The notes: a model not told the origin generated them from the sequence alone. A stretch of 64,000 nucleotides of DNA from UBA6136 sp041178325 (GCA_041178325.1 JBEGVN010000027.1:1-64000); one strand, 5' to 3'. Positions 26,275-36,012 are shown, counted from the first letter of the stretch. Translations and numbers: made by a program.

Positions 26275-27638
26275 GTCGGCCGCCCCGGGTCGTCTATCGT
26301 TGTACGGAGTGTGGTCATGGGCAGCCTAAGTGGGCAGGGCAGTGCCCTGGCTGTGCCAGCTGGAATACGATGGTCGAATCATTGGAGGATCGCTCTGCTT
26401 CGACTTCGGCTCGTGGCGGGGGGTATGCCGGAAACTCGGGAGGAGCAGAACCGGTCTCTCTGGCAAGCGTCAAGGCGGAATCTGTCCTTCGCCGCACTTC
26501 GGGACTACTGGAGTTTGATCGCGTTTTGGGCGGTGGTCTTGTTGAAGGCTCGGCTATCTTGATCGGGGGAGATCCTGGTATTGGAAAATCAACCCTACTT
26601 CTCCAGACTGCCGCGGCTTTGAGCCAAACCCAGAGTGTTCTTTACATTACCGGTGAGGAATCGATTAGCCAGGTGAGCCTTCGCGCCCAGAGACTGGGCC
26701 TCCCTGTTGCCAATGTTCAGGTGCTTCCTGAAACCGAGTTGGAAAGGATTCTCTCTCTCGCGCAGTCGATGACCCCGGACTATCTTGTCATTGACTCCAT
26801 TCAAACCGTCTATAGCAACCAGTTGCAGTCGGCCCCAGGATCTGTAGCACAGGTGCGAGAGTGTGCGGCGCAATTGGTTCGTCTTGCTAAACAAACCCGA
26901 ACTACGGTATTTCTTGTGGGACATGTGACCAAAGAGGGCGCACTTGCAGGACCGCGCGTTCTAGAGCACATGGTGGATACGGTTCTCTACTTCGAAGGCG
27001 ATAGCGGGAGCCGATACCGGGTCATTCGGGGATTCAAGAATCGTTTTGGCGCGGTGAATGAGTTGGGCGTATTCGCTATGACTGAAACCGGGCTCAAGGA
27101 AGTCAAAAATCCATCCGCCATCTTTCTTTCCCGCGGTGAGGGTGAGACTTCAGGCAGTGTTGTCATGGTCATGCGCGAAGGTACACGGCCCATGTTGGTC
27201 GAGGTCCAGGCATTGGTGGACGAATCACAGTTGCCATCGCCCCGCCGAGTTGCGGTGGGTATGGATAACAATCGTCTTGCGATGCTTTTGGCCATCCTTC
27301 ACCGACATGGGGGTGTGCCGATTTTGGGGCAGGATGTCTTTGTGAATCTCGTTGGTGGGCTCAAACTCCAGGAAACGGCGGGTGATCTTGCGATTCTTCT
27401 TGCAGTGATTTCAAGTTTCAAGGATAGGCCAATACCGGCCGATTGGGTGGTTTTCGGGGAATTAGGGCTGAACGGTGAGGTACGGCCTGTCCAAAACGGC
27501 GAGGAGCGTCTCCGAGAAGCATCAAAGCATGGGTTTAAGCATGCCATTGTTGCTCATCGAAATGCTGCAGGTGTTCATGGTGGAGAAATGACGGTGCACC
27601 CGGTGAGAACGCTTTCAGAGGCCATTGCTCTTTTGTAA
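26271..27638 (+). CDS. radA: DNA repair protein RadA
   Basis: 455 residues from a GTG start that overlaps the previous stop (GTGA). RadA is a RecA-like DnaB-type helicase that drives branch migration in recombination. It has an N-terminal C4 zinc finger (CTECG...CPGC, residues 8-27), Walker A GGDPGIGKSTLLLQ near residue 97, the RadA-specific KNRFG motif in IRGFKNRFGAVNELG near residue 257, and a Lon-protease-like C-terminal domain. Confidence 0.97.
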   Translation: MSRPPRVVYRCTECGHGQPKWAGQCPGCASWNTMVESLEDRSASTSARGGGYAGNSGGAEPVSLASVKAESVLRRTSGLLEFDRVLGGGLVEGSAILIGGDPGIGKSTLLLQTAAALSQTQSVLYITGEESISQVSLRAQRLGLPVANVQVLPETELERILSLAQSMTPDYLVIDSIQTVYSNQLQSAPGSVAQVRECAAQLVRLAKQTRTTVFLVGHVTKEGALAGPRVLEHMVDTVLYFEGDSGSRYRVIRGFKNRFGAVNELGVFAMTETGLKEVKNPSAIFLSRGEGETSGSVVMVMREGTRPMLVEVQALVDESQLPSPRRVAVGMDNNRLAMLLAILHRHGGVPILGQDVFVNLVGGLKLQETAGDLAILLAVISSFKDRPIPADWVVFGELGLNGEVRPVQNGEERLREASKHGFKHAIVAHRNAAGVHGGEMTVHPVRTLSEAIALL

Positions 27639-27661
27639 GCCCTTCCGGCTTGGTTCTCCCC

Positions 27662-27691
27662 TTGACCACGGTCTATCATGGGCGCTTTATA
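27662..27691 (+). promoter_or_regulatory. Candidate sigma-70 promoter for the lipoprotein gene at 27743
   Basis: TTGACC (27662-27667), an 18-bp spacer and TTTATA (27686-27691). A strong AAGGAG (27730-27735) lies 7 bases before the ATG of the downstream gene. Confidence 0.55.
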
Positions 27692-27742
27692 AATTTTGGT
27701 TCGATGGATTACACCCGTTCCTGACACGGAAGGAGATATCAG

Positions 27743-28165
27743 ATGTCGTCAAACATAAAGTTCGTGGATTTTTGTCGTTATCGCTTGATTATCGGCGGAC
27801 TGACAGCCCTTTCTCTTGCAGGCTGCACCACGCTGGCGGAAAAGGCCCAAAAGACCGAGCAAACGCTGGCGGCTTCGGGTTTTCAAGTGAAGCTTGGTTC
27901 TACGCCTGAGCAATTGGCTCATATTCAGTCACAAACCCAGATGCAACTGGTTCCGCACGAGAAGGACGGGAATATCTATTACGTCTATGCCGACGCACAG
28001 AACTGCCGCTGCCTTTATTGGGGGAATGAACAGGCTTATCAGCGTTATCAGCAGTTTGCACTTGAAAAGGAAATTGCCGATGAGCAACGTCAGGCGGCGG
28101 CCATGCAACAATCAGCCTCCATGAACTGGGGGATGTGGGGCGGTGGGCCCTGGATGTATTACTAA
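27743..28165 (+). CDS. Small lipoprotein of unknown function
   Basis: 140 residues. The lipobox is ALSLAGCTT (Cys near residue 28). The residue after Cys is Thr, so Lol sorting to the outer membrane is expected. The middle part (KLGSTPEQLAHIQSQ, GNIYYVYADAQNCRCLYWGNEQAYQRYQ) resembles small bacterial lipoproteins of unknown role. The C-terminus is rich in Gln, Met, Trp and Gly. It has its own likely promoter and lies 92 bp upstream of haoA, so a link with cytochrome function is possible but unproven. Confidence 0.7.
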   Translation: MSSNIKFVDFCRYRLIIGGLTALSLAGCTTLAEKAQKTEQTLAASGFQVKLGSTPEQLAHIQSQTQMQLVPHEKDGNIYYVYADAQNCRCLYWGNEQAYQRYQQFALEKEIADEQRQAAAMQQSASMNWGMWGGGPWMYY

Positions 28166-28181
28166 GGTTTTGTCGCGACAC

Positions 28182-28218
28182 TATAATGGGAGCTAAGGGT
28201 AGCGAATCATCTTGATTC
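28182..28218 (+). promoter_or_regulatory. Candidate haoAB promoter (-10) and leader inverted repeat
   Basis: A consensus TATAAT lies at 28182-28187, with a poor -35 (TTACTA, 28159-28164, 17-bp spacer). Just downstream of the expected start point is a perfect inverted repeat GAATCA-TCT-TGATTC (28204-28218), which could be an operator or a small leader hairpin. Confidence 0.4.
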
Positions 28219-28257
28219 TCTCTTTGTTCGTCCCTTTTCGTGTCATTCGAGAAAAAA

Positions 28258-29844
28258 ATGAAAAGCCTGCTTCATGATGCACTTCATACCGTTCTCCTTG
28301 CATCACTATTGATTACGGGCCTTGCGAATGCACAAGTGGATGGCAACGCCTTTCCCAAGTTGAAGGAGCAGTACTATCAAGACCACCCCGGGAAGGGCAA
28401 GTTTGCCCAGCATTGGAACGCAATACCAATACAACACTACTGGAATCCTAAAAATTTCTACAAGCCTCCGGTATCGGTAGAGGGCGAGTTTCAGCGTGAA
28501 ATGTGCGTTTCATGCCACCAAAGTCTGACGCCGGGCGCATACCACGCATGGAAGGAGAGCACGCATTCCAATCTGGATGCGATCCGCTCACTTTCCGACC
28601 CTAACGATCCCCGGTACTACAAGAAGGAAAAACTGGCGGATATCGAGCGCAATCTGGTTCAGCAGTCCTTACTGAAGGACGGCGAGAAACTCACGGAAGT
28701 GGGGTGTATCGATTGTCACGGCAAGGTGAATGCCCAGTCCATCGAGCATGATAAAGCGTTGGTCATGCCCGATCGTGCGAGCTGCGGTACCTGCCATGTT
28801 GGTGAATTTGCCGAGGCTGAATCAGAAAAGGATCAAGAATGGCCACAAAAGCAGTGGGACAAAGGACATCCTTCCCATGCCGTCGACTGGAAGGCTAACG
28901 TTGAGACCTCAATCTGGGCCGCTATGCCCGAGCGGGAGATCGCTCAAGGGTGTGATCAGTGCCACTATCAACAAAATAAGTGCGATGGTTGTCATACCCG
29001 CCATACTTTTTCTGTTGTTGAGGCCCGTCAACCCGAAGCCTGTGCGACCTGCCATAACGGGGTTGATCACAATGAGTTTGAAAATTACATGACCTCCAAG
29101 CATGGGACGGTCTATCAGACGCTGGGGAAGAGGAATTGGGACTTTGAGGCGCCACTCAAGGATGCCTTGACTAAGGGAAAATATACTGCGCCGACCTGCC
29201 AGTATTGCCATTTTGAGGCGGATGGGCAGTTCTCTCATAACCTAGTGAGGAAAGCGCGATGGGCGTTCAATCCGACACCTGCAATTGCCGACAACCTCAA
29301 GCATCCTTGGTTTGAGCAGCGCAAGGAACTATGGATTAAGACCTGTTCCAATTGCCATTCGCAGTCCTTTGCACAAGCCGCTCTGGATGCTGCAGACAAG
29401 GGAACCGTTGCAGGACTCAAGGTGGAGCAAGAGGCCAAGAAGGTCGTCCAGGATCTTTACAACGAAGGTCTACTGGTCGGTCAGACAACGAATCGACCGC
29501 TGCCACCCGCGCCTGAAAAGGATGCGGCCGGCGGATTCTTCCAGTTGTTCTGGTCGAAGGGAAATAACCCCAGTCATGTTGAAAGGGTCTATGCCGATAT
29601 GTGGGAACACGACCTCATCAAACTCTACAAAGGACTCTTTCATAACAATCCGGGTGGATTCACCTATACGGAAGGCTGGTCACCACTGTTGCGTGACTAC
29701 GCGGAGATCATGGATGAGAATACCCGCCTGCGAGAAGAGGCAAAGCAAGCCAAACCGGATTACCAACAATATATTCCGGCAGTCCTGATCGGTCTTGGAG
29801 GCCTCTTTATCCTTGGTTATGTTTTGACCCGAAGACGCCCTTGA
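28258..29844 (+). CDS. haoA: Octaheme hydroxylamine oxidoreductase-like cytochrome c
   Basis: 528 residues from the ATG at 28258; a GTG at 28240 is in frame but lacks support. A Sec signal covers residues 1-23. Eight CXXCH heme sites are present (Cys near residues 83, 150, 176, 232, 242, 262, 315 and 362), the full HAO set. After the sixth site comes NGVDHNEFE; its Asp-His (about 270-271) matches the catalytic pair known from Nitrosomonas HAO. A GGFTYTEGW segment (Tyr near 470) lies where the Tyr that cross-links heme P460 is expected. One hydrophobic helix near the C-terminus would tether it to the membrane. The likely reaction is oxidation of hydroxylamine to NO or nitrite in the periplasm. 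The haoB gene overlaps the stop. Confidence 0.88.
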   Translation: MKSLLHDALHTVLLASLLITGLANAQVDGNAFPKLKEQYYQDHPGKGKFAQHWNAIPIQHYWNPKNFYKPPVSVEGEFQREMCVSCHQSLTPGAYHAWKESTHSNLDAIRSLSDPNDPRYYKKEKLADIERNLVQQSLLKDGEKLTEVGCIDCHGKVNAQSIEHDKALVMPDRASCGTCHVGEFAEAESEKDQEWPQKQWDKGHPSHAVDWKANVETSIWAAMPEREIAQGCDQCHYQQNKCDGCHTRHTFSVVEARQPEACATCHNGVDHNEFENYMTSKHGTVYQTLGKRNWDFEAPLKDALTKGKYTAPTCQYCHFEADGQFSHNLVRKARWAFNPTPAIADNLKHPWFEQRKELWIKTCSNCHSQSFAQAALDAADKGTVAGLKVEQEAKKVVQDLYNEGLLVGQTTNRPLPPAPEKDAAGGFFQLFWSKGNNPSHVERVYADMWEHDLIKLYKGLFHNNPGGFTYTEGWSPLLRDYAEIMDENTRLREEAKQAKPDYQQYIPAVLIGLGGLFILGYVLTRRRP

Positions 29845-30896
29845 TGTTTCGCCGCCGATCCGATGCTTCGAAATCATGGGGTTTTGAGGATCGGCGTCGC
29901 TCTGGCTGGGCACCAAGAACTCTCCTGATTCTTGGTGGAGTGATGGTGAGCCTCGGGATCATGATGTTGCAGGGGACACCTTGGTGGCGCCTGCATTTTG
30001 AGCCAAGTTATGAGTGGGTTGATACCAAGGATCAACCATTATTGGGTGATGCGGGTTTTGCCAGTCATTTCCCGCTTGAAAGGTTAACGACGTATCGTGT
30101 TGGACGCTCTCAAGGGCTAGACATCCCGATCGTAGTTGCCGAATATCACAACGAAGTCGGTCAGAGCGAGCATGCCATGGTCTATCAGGCATCTGCGCCG
30201 GAGAGTTCTGTTGGGACATTCAATCCGCGCATGAGCCTCTGGGAGGCCACTGCAAGGGCCATTCTCGCTCACGCATCACCTGAATCCCTCTACCTGACCT
30301 GGTGGGATAACGCGCAGCGTGTCCATTTGTTAACGGGAGAAGCGACATCCCCGCGACTCCCCGTTAAGGCGAGCTTCTCGGGCCTTCCTTTGCAAGAGTT
30401 TTGGGGGGTGGCATCTGGGGGCTACGCTCAGGATGTCTCGGAGGCGCGTCAATTTGCCCAATGGCTGGTCATGGATGCCGATAAAGCAGTGCGGGAGATC
30501 CGTGCGAGCTATCGTGCACCTCAATCACTGTATCTCCTCGCGTGTGTGGATGATCTTGCACGCCTGTCAGAGATCGAGCGGCTGAGTGGGGTTTCTATAC
30601 CGCTTGAAGCTCGTTACTTTCCTGCAGCACAGGACCTCCATGCCCAGATCAAGGAGGTCAGGCGGTGGGTGAACGAAAAAGGCGAGGGGACCAATTATTT
30701 GGTTCAGCCTGTCTCTGGCGGGGGGGTTCGGGCCTGGCGCGTGACTTCAGCGGAAGGAGCCAAACTCCTCTTGGTCCGTTTATTACCCTTTTCACACTCC
30801 CTTGAGACCCTGGTTGAAGGGACACGTCTGGTTTACCAGTCTCATTGGGGTGGGTACATTAGTATCCATGAACTTATTTCACCGACCGATCACTAG
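29844..30896 (+). CDS. haoB: HaoB-like membrane-anchored protein
   Basis: 350 residues from the ATG at 29844, which overlaps the haoA stop (TGATG). A single N-terminal membrane segment (about residues 27-44) follows a basic, Arg-rich cytoplasmic tail. The rest would be periplasmic, with the WWDNAQRVHLLTG block near residue 154 and no heme site. Position, size and layout match the HaoB protein encoded right after haoA in ammonia oxidisers and methanotrophs. Its role is not settled; maturation or docking of HAO is the usual suggestion. The downstream cysG starts 60 bp later. Confidence 0.75.
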   Translation: MFRRRSDASKSWGFEDRRRSGWAPRTLLILGGVMVSLGIMMLQGTPWWRLHFEPSYEWVDTKDQPLLGDAGFASHFPLERLTTYRVGRSQGLDIPIVVAEYHNEVGQSEHAMVYQASAPESSVGTFNPRMSLWEATARAILAHASPESLYLTWWDNAQRVHLLTGEATSPRLPVKASFSGLPLQEFWGVASGGYAQDVSEARQFAQWLVMDADKAVREIRASYRAPQSLYLLACVDDLARLSEIERLSGVSIPLEARYFPAAQDLHAQIKEVRRWVNEKGEGTNYLVQPVSGGGVRAWRVTSAEGAKLLLVRLLPFSHSLETLVEGTRLVYQSHWGGYISIHELISPTDH

Positions 30897-30956
30897 CGAC
30901 CTCCGCCTCATCGCGGCTGTTCAATTTCGCCCTTTCATTCCAAACTTATTTTTCTG

Positions 30957-32333
30957 ATGGATTTTCTACCCGTTTTTCTAAGAGTTCGGGGCCAACCATG
31001 TCTGGTGGTCGGGGGGGGAGAGGTTGCATACCGGAAGGTTCAAAGTCTCATGCGGGCAGGCGCCAGAATTACTGTGGTTTCTCCGGCGTTGGTCGAAGGT
31101 CTTCTGGCCATGGCGTTGGATGGACGCATCAGTCATCTTGAGAAGCGTTTTGAGGTCACTGACCTCGGATCCATGATCCTTGTGGTATCAGCAACCAACG
31201 ATGCTGCAGTTAACCAGGAAGTCTATGAGGCCGCTCAGCTCAGACGTTTGCCGGTCAATGTGGTGGACTGCCCGGAGCTCTGCAGCTTTATCTTTCCTGC
31301 CATTGTCGATCGCTCGCCTTTGGTGATTGCGGTTTCAAGCGGAGGCGCTTCGCCTGTTCTTGCCCGAGCCGTTCGGGCACGGCTTGAGATTCTGTTCCCT
31401 AAAGCTTACGGACAGCTTGCCGCCTTTGCTGAGGCTCGGCGTCAACTCACCAAAGAACGCATAGCGGATCCCTCCAAACGTCGCAGATTCTGGGAGAAGG
31501 TGCTTGCGGGCCCCCTCAGGGATCAGGTCCTTACTGGCCAAATCGATGAGGCAGCCAATCGATTTCAGTCAGAGCTTGATCTTGAAACGGATCAAGCAAA
31601 GGTGGCGAGCGGATTTGTTTCTCTTGTGGGCGCAGGTCCTGGGGATTCTGAGCTCCTGACGCTCAAGGCTTTTCGTGTCCTTCAGGAGGCTGACACGATT
31701 GTCTATGACCGCCTGGTTTCTGATGAAATTCTTGATTTGGCCCGACTTGATGCCACGAAAATTGATGTTGGCAAGGAAAGCAGTAACCATACCTTGCCTC
31801 AGGATGAGATTACAGCCTTGCTCGTGCGACTAGCGAAAGAGGGCCAGCAGGTTGTTCGCCTCAAGGGCGGGGATCCCTTTATTTTTGGGCGTGGCGGTGA
31901 GGAGATCGAAGGCCTGATCTCAGAGGGCATCGATTTCCAGGTGATACCGGGTATTACTGCGGCAAGTGGATGTTCGACCTATGCGGGTATCCCTCTCACT
32001 CACCGTGATCATGCGCAGTCCGTCGCATTTATAACCGGCCACTCGAGTGATCAGGAAATGAATGCCCTGGAGTGGCGCATGCAGTGGCAGCGCTTTGCCC
32101 AGTCACGTCAGACCCTTGTCATTTACATGGGCGTACGAAACTTGGAGAGGATCAGAAACGAACTACTCGCCTACGGAAGCGATCCAAAGACACCTGTAGC
32201 GATCATCGAAAGGGGTACGACAGCGCAGCAAAAAACCTATATTGGAACGCTGGAAACGCTTCCGGAAGCTCCATTCAAGTCCCCGGCCATCATCATCATT
32301 GGCGGGGTCGTGGGTCTGAGATACCGAAACTAA
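30957..32333 (+). CDS. cysG: Siroheme synthase (trifunctional CysG)
   Basis: 458 residues. The N-terminal half is the precorrin-2 dehydrogenase/sirohydrochlorin ferrochelatase (FLPVFLRVRGQPCLVVGGGEVAYRK, quoted in part, NAD-binding near residue 20). The C-terminal half is the uroporphyrinogen-III methyltransferase (VSLVGAGPGDSELLTLKA near residue 222, YDRLVSDEI, VRLKGGDPFIFGRGGEE, PGITAASGCSTYAGIPLTHR, YMGV). It makes siroheme for sulfite or assimilatory nitrite reductase. In a hydroxylamine-oxidising cell it may sit next to haoAB because of nitrite metabolism, but that is inference. Confidence 0.95.
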   Translation: MDFLPVFLRVRGQPCLVVGGGEVAYRKVQSLMRAGARITVVSPALVEGLLAMALDGRISHLEKRFEVTDLGSMILVVSATNDAAVNQEVYEAAQLRRLPVNVVDCPELCSFIFPAIVDRSPLVIAVSSGGASPVLARAVRARLEILFPKAYGQLAAFAEARRQLTKERIADPSKRRRFWEKVLAGPLRDQVLTGQIDEAANRFQSELDLETDQAKVASGFVSLVGAGPGDSELLTLKAFRVLQEADTIVYDRLVSDEILDLARLDATKIDVGKESSNHTLPQDEITALLVRLAKEGQQVVRLKGGDPFIFGRGGEEIEGLISEGIDFQVIPGITAASGCSTYAGIPLTHRDHAQSVAFITGHSSDQEMNALEWRMQWQRFAQSRQTLVIYMGVRNLERIRNELLAYGSDPKTPVAIIERGTTAQQKTYIGTLETLPEAPFKSPAIIIIGGVVGLRYRN

Positions 32334-32339
32334 GATTCC

Positions 32340-34793
32340 TCAATCGCTGGGAGGCGGGGGAGCAATGACCACGCGGCTACCATTGGTCTCGGCGGCGCCC
32401 ACGATGCCGGCCATCTCCATGTCCTCAATCATCCGCGCAGCGCGGTTGTAACCAATTTTGAATCGCCGTTGAACACTGGAAATGGAAGCTTTTCGGGATT
32501 CAGTAACAAACCGGACGGCCTCATCATAAAGTGCATCAGACTCTTCGCCACCGTCACCGCTACTGTTGCCACCTTTATATCCGGAGAAATCACCGCTATC
32601 TTCAGAGAACCGGGTGAGATCCAGTATGTAGTCGGTAGGTCCCGTTCGCTTCAGAAACTCTACAATGTGATGTACCTCATCATCTGAAACAAAGGCACCA
32701 TGGGCTCGCATAGGGAGTCCGGTACCCGGAGGGAGATAGAGCATGTCGCCATTGCCGAGGAGGGATTCAGCGCCGCCTTGATCGAGAATGGTCCTTGAGT
32801 CGATCTTGGATGAAACCTGGAAGGCAATTCGCGTTGGAATATTGGCTTTGATTAACCCGGTGATGACATCAACCGAGGGTCTTTGGGTGGCGAGAATGAG
32901 GTGGAGGCCGGCCGCACGAGCCTTTTGTGCCAGACGTGCAATCAATTCTTCCACTTTTTTGCCGACAATCATCATCATGTCGGCCAACTCGTCAATCACG
33001 ATAACGATGAAGGGCAGGGGGGTCAGATCCGGGGCGACCTCATTCTCACTGAAAAGATCAGGAGCCCAGAGGGGATCCTTGATGGGGGTTCCTGCGTCAA
33101 TGGCTTCCTGTACCTTTTCATTAAATCCTGCAATGTTTCTGACGCCCATTACCGACATCAGTTTGTAGCGGCGTTCCATTTCAGCTACACACCACCGCAA
33201 GGCATTTGCAGCTTCACGCATGTCGGTCACGACCGGCGTCAGGAGATGCGGAATCCCTTCATAGATTGAAAGTTCAAGCATCTTGGGATCAATCATGATC
33301 AGGCGGACATCTTTCGGCTTTGCCTTGAAAAGCATGCTGAGGATCATGACGTTTACGGCAACGGACTTTCCGGAACCTGTGGTGCCAGCGACAAGAAGGT
33401 GTGGCATTCTGGCCAGATTGGCAACCACAGGATTGCCGCTGATGTCCTTTCCTAAGGTCAGCGTCAAAGGCGAGGCGCTTGATTGGTAGACGTCGGATGC
33501 AAGGATGGAATGCAAGAGGACGGTTTCCCTCTCTTCATTCGGTATTTCAAGGCCAATGACGGTTTTGCCGGGAATAATCTCAACGACACGGACACTGGTG
33601 ACGGATAGTGTTCTTGCAAGATCCTTTGCAAGGCCACTGATGCGACTGACTTTGACTCCGGCAGCGGGTTGAACTTCAAAGCGTGTGATCACAGGGCCCG
33701 GATGGACTTCCATGACCTGAACCTCAACGCCAAAGTCATCCAAAATGGCTTCCAGTTGGCGTGACATCGCCTCAAGCTGGGTATTGCTGTAGCCGCGTAC
33801 GCGCGCTGCTCGACTATTGAGCAGATCGAGGCTGGGCAACTGGCCTGCGTGGACGGTTTCCAATGCGGCAGGAGTCTTGGCTGCTGCCTTCTTGGGTGGG
33901 ATTGAAATGGGACCTCGTGCCGGTTCCTCGAAAAGATCCAAGGGATTAGGATCGAACGCCTCGCCATCTTCGTATTCAGCCCGCTGGCTGACAATCGCGA
34001 CTTTTCGTGGTTCTGGGTTTGAAGGTGCCCCGGGAGATGCCGTGCTGGATGGCGCTTTGACTTTTGCGGCCACCCCTGAAGTCAACGGCTTGGTATCGGC
34101 AGTGGATTCGGGCTCATCCTCCATCGCCCGATCGAAAGGCAGACGGAATTCCATGGCCTCGATCCGAAACCCGATGCTTTCGATGAAATGCAGAAACCTT
34201 ATCCCGAGATTTCCAGCCGCATCAAGGGCATTAAGCCATGAAATTCCGGTAAAGAGAGAAATCCCAACCAAAAGCAGTGCCACAAGAATGACGGTCATGC
34301 CACTGTTGCCAAGGGCGGTATAAGAGAATTCAGAGACGGATTGTCCGATGATCCCCCCGTAGCCCTCTGGGAGCGACAATTTGGGGCGGACCATGAAACG
34401 GTCGCAGATGCCTGTCGCTGCGATCAGGCTCAGGATGAAGCCACCCCATCGCACCAACCGATCCAGGGAGTTAACGTGGAAATCCGGGTCCCGACGCAGT
34501 ATCAGATAGCCATAAATCCCGAGGATAAAGGGAAAAAGGAAGGCTGTAACGCCAAACAGGGAAAGGAAGAAATCAGAAAGCCAGGCACCAGAGGCACCTG
34601 CCGCGTTGCGTATAGGGATCCCGCTGCCTTCATGGCTCCATCCGGTATCCTCGAGGCTGAATGTTGCCAGTGAGAGGAGCAGAAAGGTGGATGTGGCCAG
34701 ATAGGTGACGAAAATGGATTCGCGAATGACCCGAATGAGGGCGGTCCCAATTTCGCGACTGATCGAAAACTTCTTTAAGAAGTCAGCCAGCAA
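32340..34793 (-). CDS. ftsK: DNA translocase FtsK
   Basis: 817 residues. FtsK moves chromosome termini across the closing septum and activates XerCD. Four N-terminal membrane helices lie within about residues 25-200. A Pro/Ala-rich linker runs to about residue 330. The motor follows (RVRGYSNTQLEAMSRQLEAI; Walker A VAGTTGSGKSVAVN near residue 466; ILATQRPSVDVITG; FQVSSKIDSRTILDQGGAESLLG). The C-terminal winged-helix gamma domain carries ISSVQRRFKIGYNRAARM. The linker is shorter than in E. coli, so the protein is of the compact type. Convergent with cysG and divergent from trxB. Confidence 0.96.
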   Translation of the reverse strand: MLADFLKKFSISREIGTALIRVIRESIFVTYLATSTFLLLSLATFSLEDTGWSHEGSGIPIRNAAGASGAWLSDFFLSLFGVTAFLFPFILGIYGYLILRRDPDFHVNSLDRLVRWGGFILSLIAATGICDRFMVRPKLSLPEGYGGIIGQSVSEFSYTALGNSGMTVILVALLLVGISLFTGISWLNALDAAGNLGIRFLHFIESIGFRIEAMEFRLPFDRAMEDEPESTADTKPLTSGVAAKVKAPSSTASPGAPSNPEPRKVAIVSQRAEYEDGEAFDPNPLDLFEEPARGPISIPPKKAAAKTPAALETVHAGQLPSLDLLNSRAARVRGYSNTQLEAMSRQLEAILDDFGVEVQVMEVHPGPVITRFEVQPAAGVKVSRISGLAKDLARTLSVTSVRVVEIIPGKTVIGLEIPNEERETVLLHSILASDVYQSSASPLTLTLGKDISGNPVVANLARMPHLLVAGTTGSGKSVAVNVMILSMLFKAKPKDVRLIMIDPKMLELSIYEGIPHLLTPVVTDMREAANALRWCVAEMERRYKLMSVMGVRNIAGFNEKVQEAIDAGTPIKDPLWAPDLFSENEVAPDLTPLPFIVIVIDELADMMMIVGKKVEELIARLAQKARAAGLHLILATQRPSVDVITGLIKANIPTRIAFQVSSKIDSRTILDQGGAESLLGNGDMLYLPPGTGLPMRAHGAFVSDDEVHHIVEFLKRTGPTDYILDLTRFSEDSGDFSGYKGGNSSGDGGEESDALYDEAVRFVTESRKASISSVQRRFKIGYNRAARMIEDMEMAGIVGAAETNGSRVVIAPPPPSD

Positions 34794-34975
34794 GGCGGTA
34801 CTCCTGAATACGGTCGGTTAAATCAATGGAAACCTAGTCTTTGGTCTTCTATTTTGCCCGAGCGCAAGCCTCAGGTCATGTTTATTCGCTGATTGAACTT
34901 GGCAATAGCTTGGTTGTCGATGTTTGGGCTATCCTTGCGTTATCCGTTCACATCAATTTCCCTGGATTCAAAACC

Positions 34976-35935
34976 ATGGCTGAACCGCGTCACGTCAAAC
35001 TGCTCATTCTTGGCTCCGGCCCCGCAGGCTACTCTGCTGCCGTATATGCCGCTCGCGCGAACCTTAGGCCCGTCCTGGTGACGGGGCTTGAGATGGGCGG
35101 GCAATTGACTACCACGACCGAGGTGGATAACTGGCCAGGCGATGTGGATGGGGTTCAAGGACCGGATCTTATGGATCGGATGCGCCGTCATGCGGAGCGG
35201 TTCGAGACGGAGATCATTTTTGACCACATTCATACAACGAACCTTTCAGAGCGGCCGTTTGTTTTGAAGGGCGATGCAGGAACCTATACCTGCGATGCCC
35301 TGATCATTGCAACCGGGGCATCGGCCCGCTATCTGGGTCTGCCATCCGAGGACGCGTTCAAGGGAAAGGGGGTGTCTGCCTGTGCAACCTGTGATGGTTT
35401 TTTCTATCGTGGTAAGCGTGTGGCTGTTATTGGTGGAGGTAACACAGCCGTCGAAGAGGCGCTTTATCTCTCCAATCTGGCAGCGCATGTCACCGTGGTT
35501 CATCGCCGTGACAAGTTTCGCTCGGAGAAAATTCTGTCCGATAAACTCCTTGAGAAGTCCCGTAGCGGGAACGTGAGTATCGAGTGGAACGCGACTCTGG
35601 ATGAGGTGCTCGGAGATGCCTCGGGCGTAACCGGGATGCGCATCAAGTCCGTTGAGGGTTCAGGTACCAAGGATATTCCACTTGAGGGTGTATTTATTGC
35701 CATTGGTCACAGCCCAAATACCGGTATTTTTGAAGGTCAGCTTGAGATGCGAAATGGGTACCTCAAGGTTAAAAGTGGCTCTGAGGGTGGCGCGACCTCG
35801 ACCAGTATGCCAGGGGTGTTTGCGGCGGGCGATGTGGCCGATAGTGTCTACCGTCAGGCCATTACCTCAGCAGGTGCCGGTTGCATGGCCGCGCTGGACG
35901 CTGATAAGTATCTTGAATCCCTGGATTCACATTAG
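34976..35935 (+). CDS. trxB: Thioredoxin reductase
   Basis: 319 residues from the ATG at 34976; the frame extends upstream to 34841, but those residues do not fit the family. FAD-binding LLILGSGPAGYSAAVYAARA at the start, the redox pair CATC (about residues 136-139) in ACATCDGFFY, NADPH-binding VIGGGNTAVEEALYL, and FAAGDVADSVYRQAITSAG near the end. It reduces thioredoxin with NADPH. The ftsK/trxB divergent arrangement is common in proteobacteria. The 182 bp between them hold no other gene; I see no strong promoter there. Confidence 0.95.
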   Translation: MAEPRHVKLLILGSGPAGYSAAVYAARANLRPVLVTGLEMGGQLTTTTEVDNWPGDVDGVQGPDLMDRMRRHAERFETEIIFDHIHTTNLSERPFVLKGDAGTYTCDALIIATGASARYLGLPSEDAFKGKGVSACATCDGFFYRGKRVAVIGGGNTAVEEALYLSNLAAHVTVVHRRDKFRSEKILSDKLLEKSRSGNVSIEWNATLDEVLGDASGVTGMRIKSVEGSGTKDIPLEGVFIAIGHSPNTGIFEGQLEMRNGYLKVKSGSEGGATSTSMPGVFAAGDVADSVYRQAITSAGAGCMAALDADKYLESLDSH

Positions 35936-35944
35936 AACCTTCAA

Positions 35945-35973
35945 TTGTGTGAATGGTGAAATCCCCGTATAAT
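35945..35973 (+). promoter_or_regulatory. Sigma-70 promoter of the rpsF-rpsR-rplI operon
   Basis: TTGTGT (35945-35950), a 17-bp spacer, and a perfect TATAAT (35968-35973). It starts 9 bases after the trxB stop and gives a leader of about 78 bases before rpsF. Confidence 0.75.
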
Positions 35974-36012
35974 GCGGGGTTCACTGGCGTCCCTGTTGGG
36001 GCGTCACTCCTT

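Noticed and set aside
28240..28257. GTG start for haoA at 28240
   Set aside because: It adds six polar residues (including two Lys) before the signal peptide and has no ribosome-binding site. The ATG at 28258 gives a standard Sec signal.
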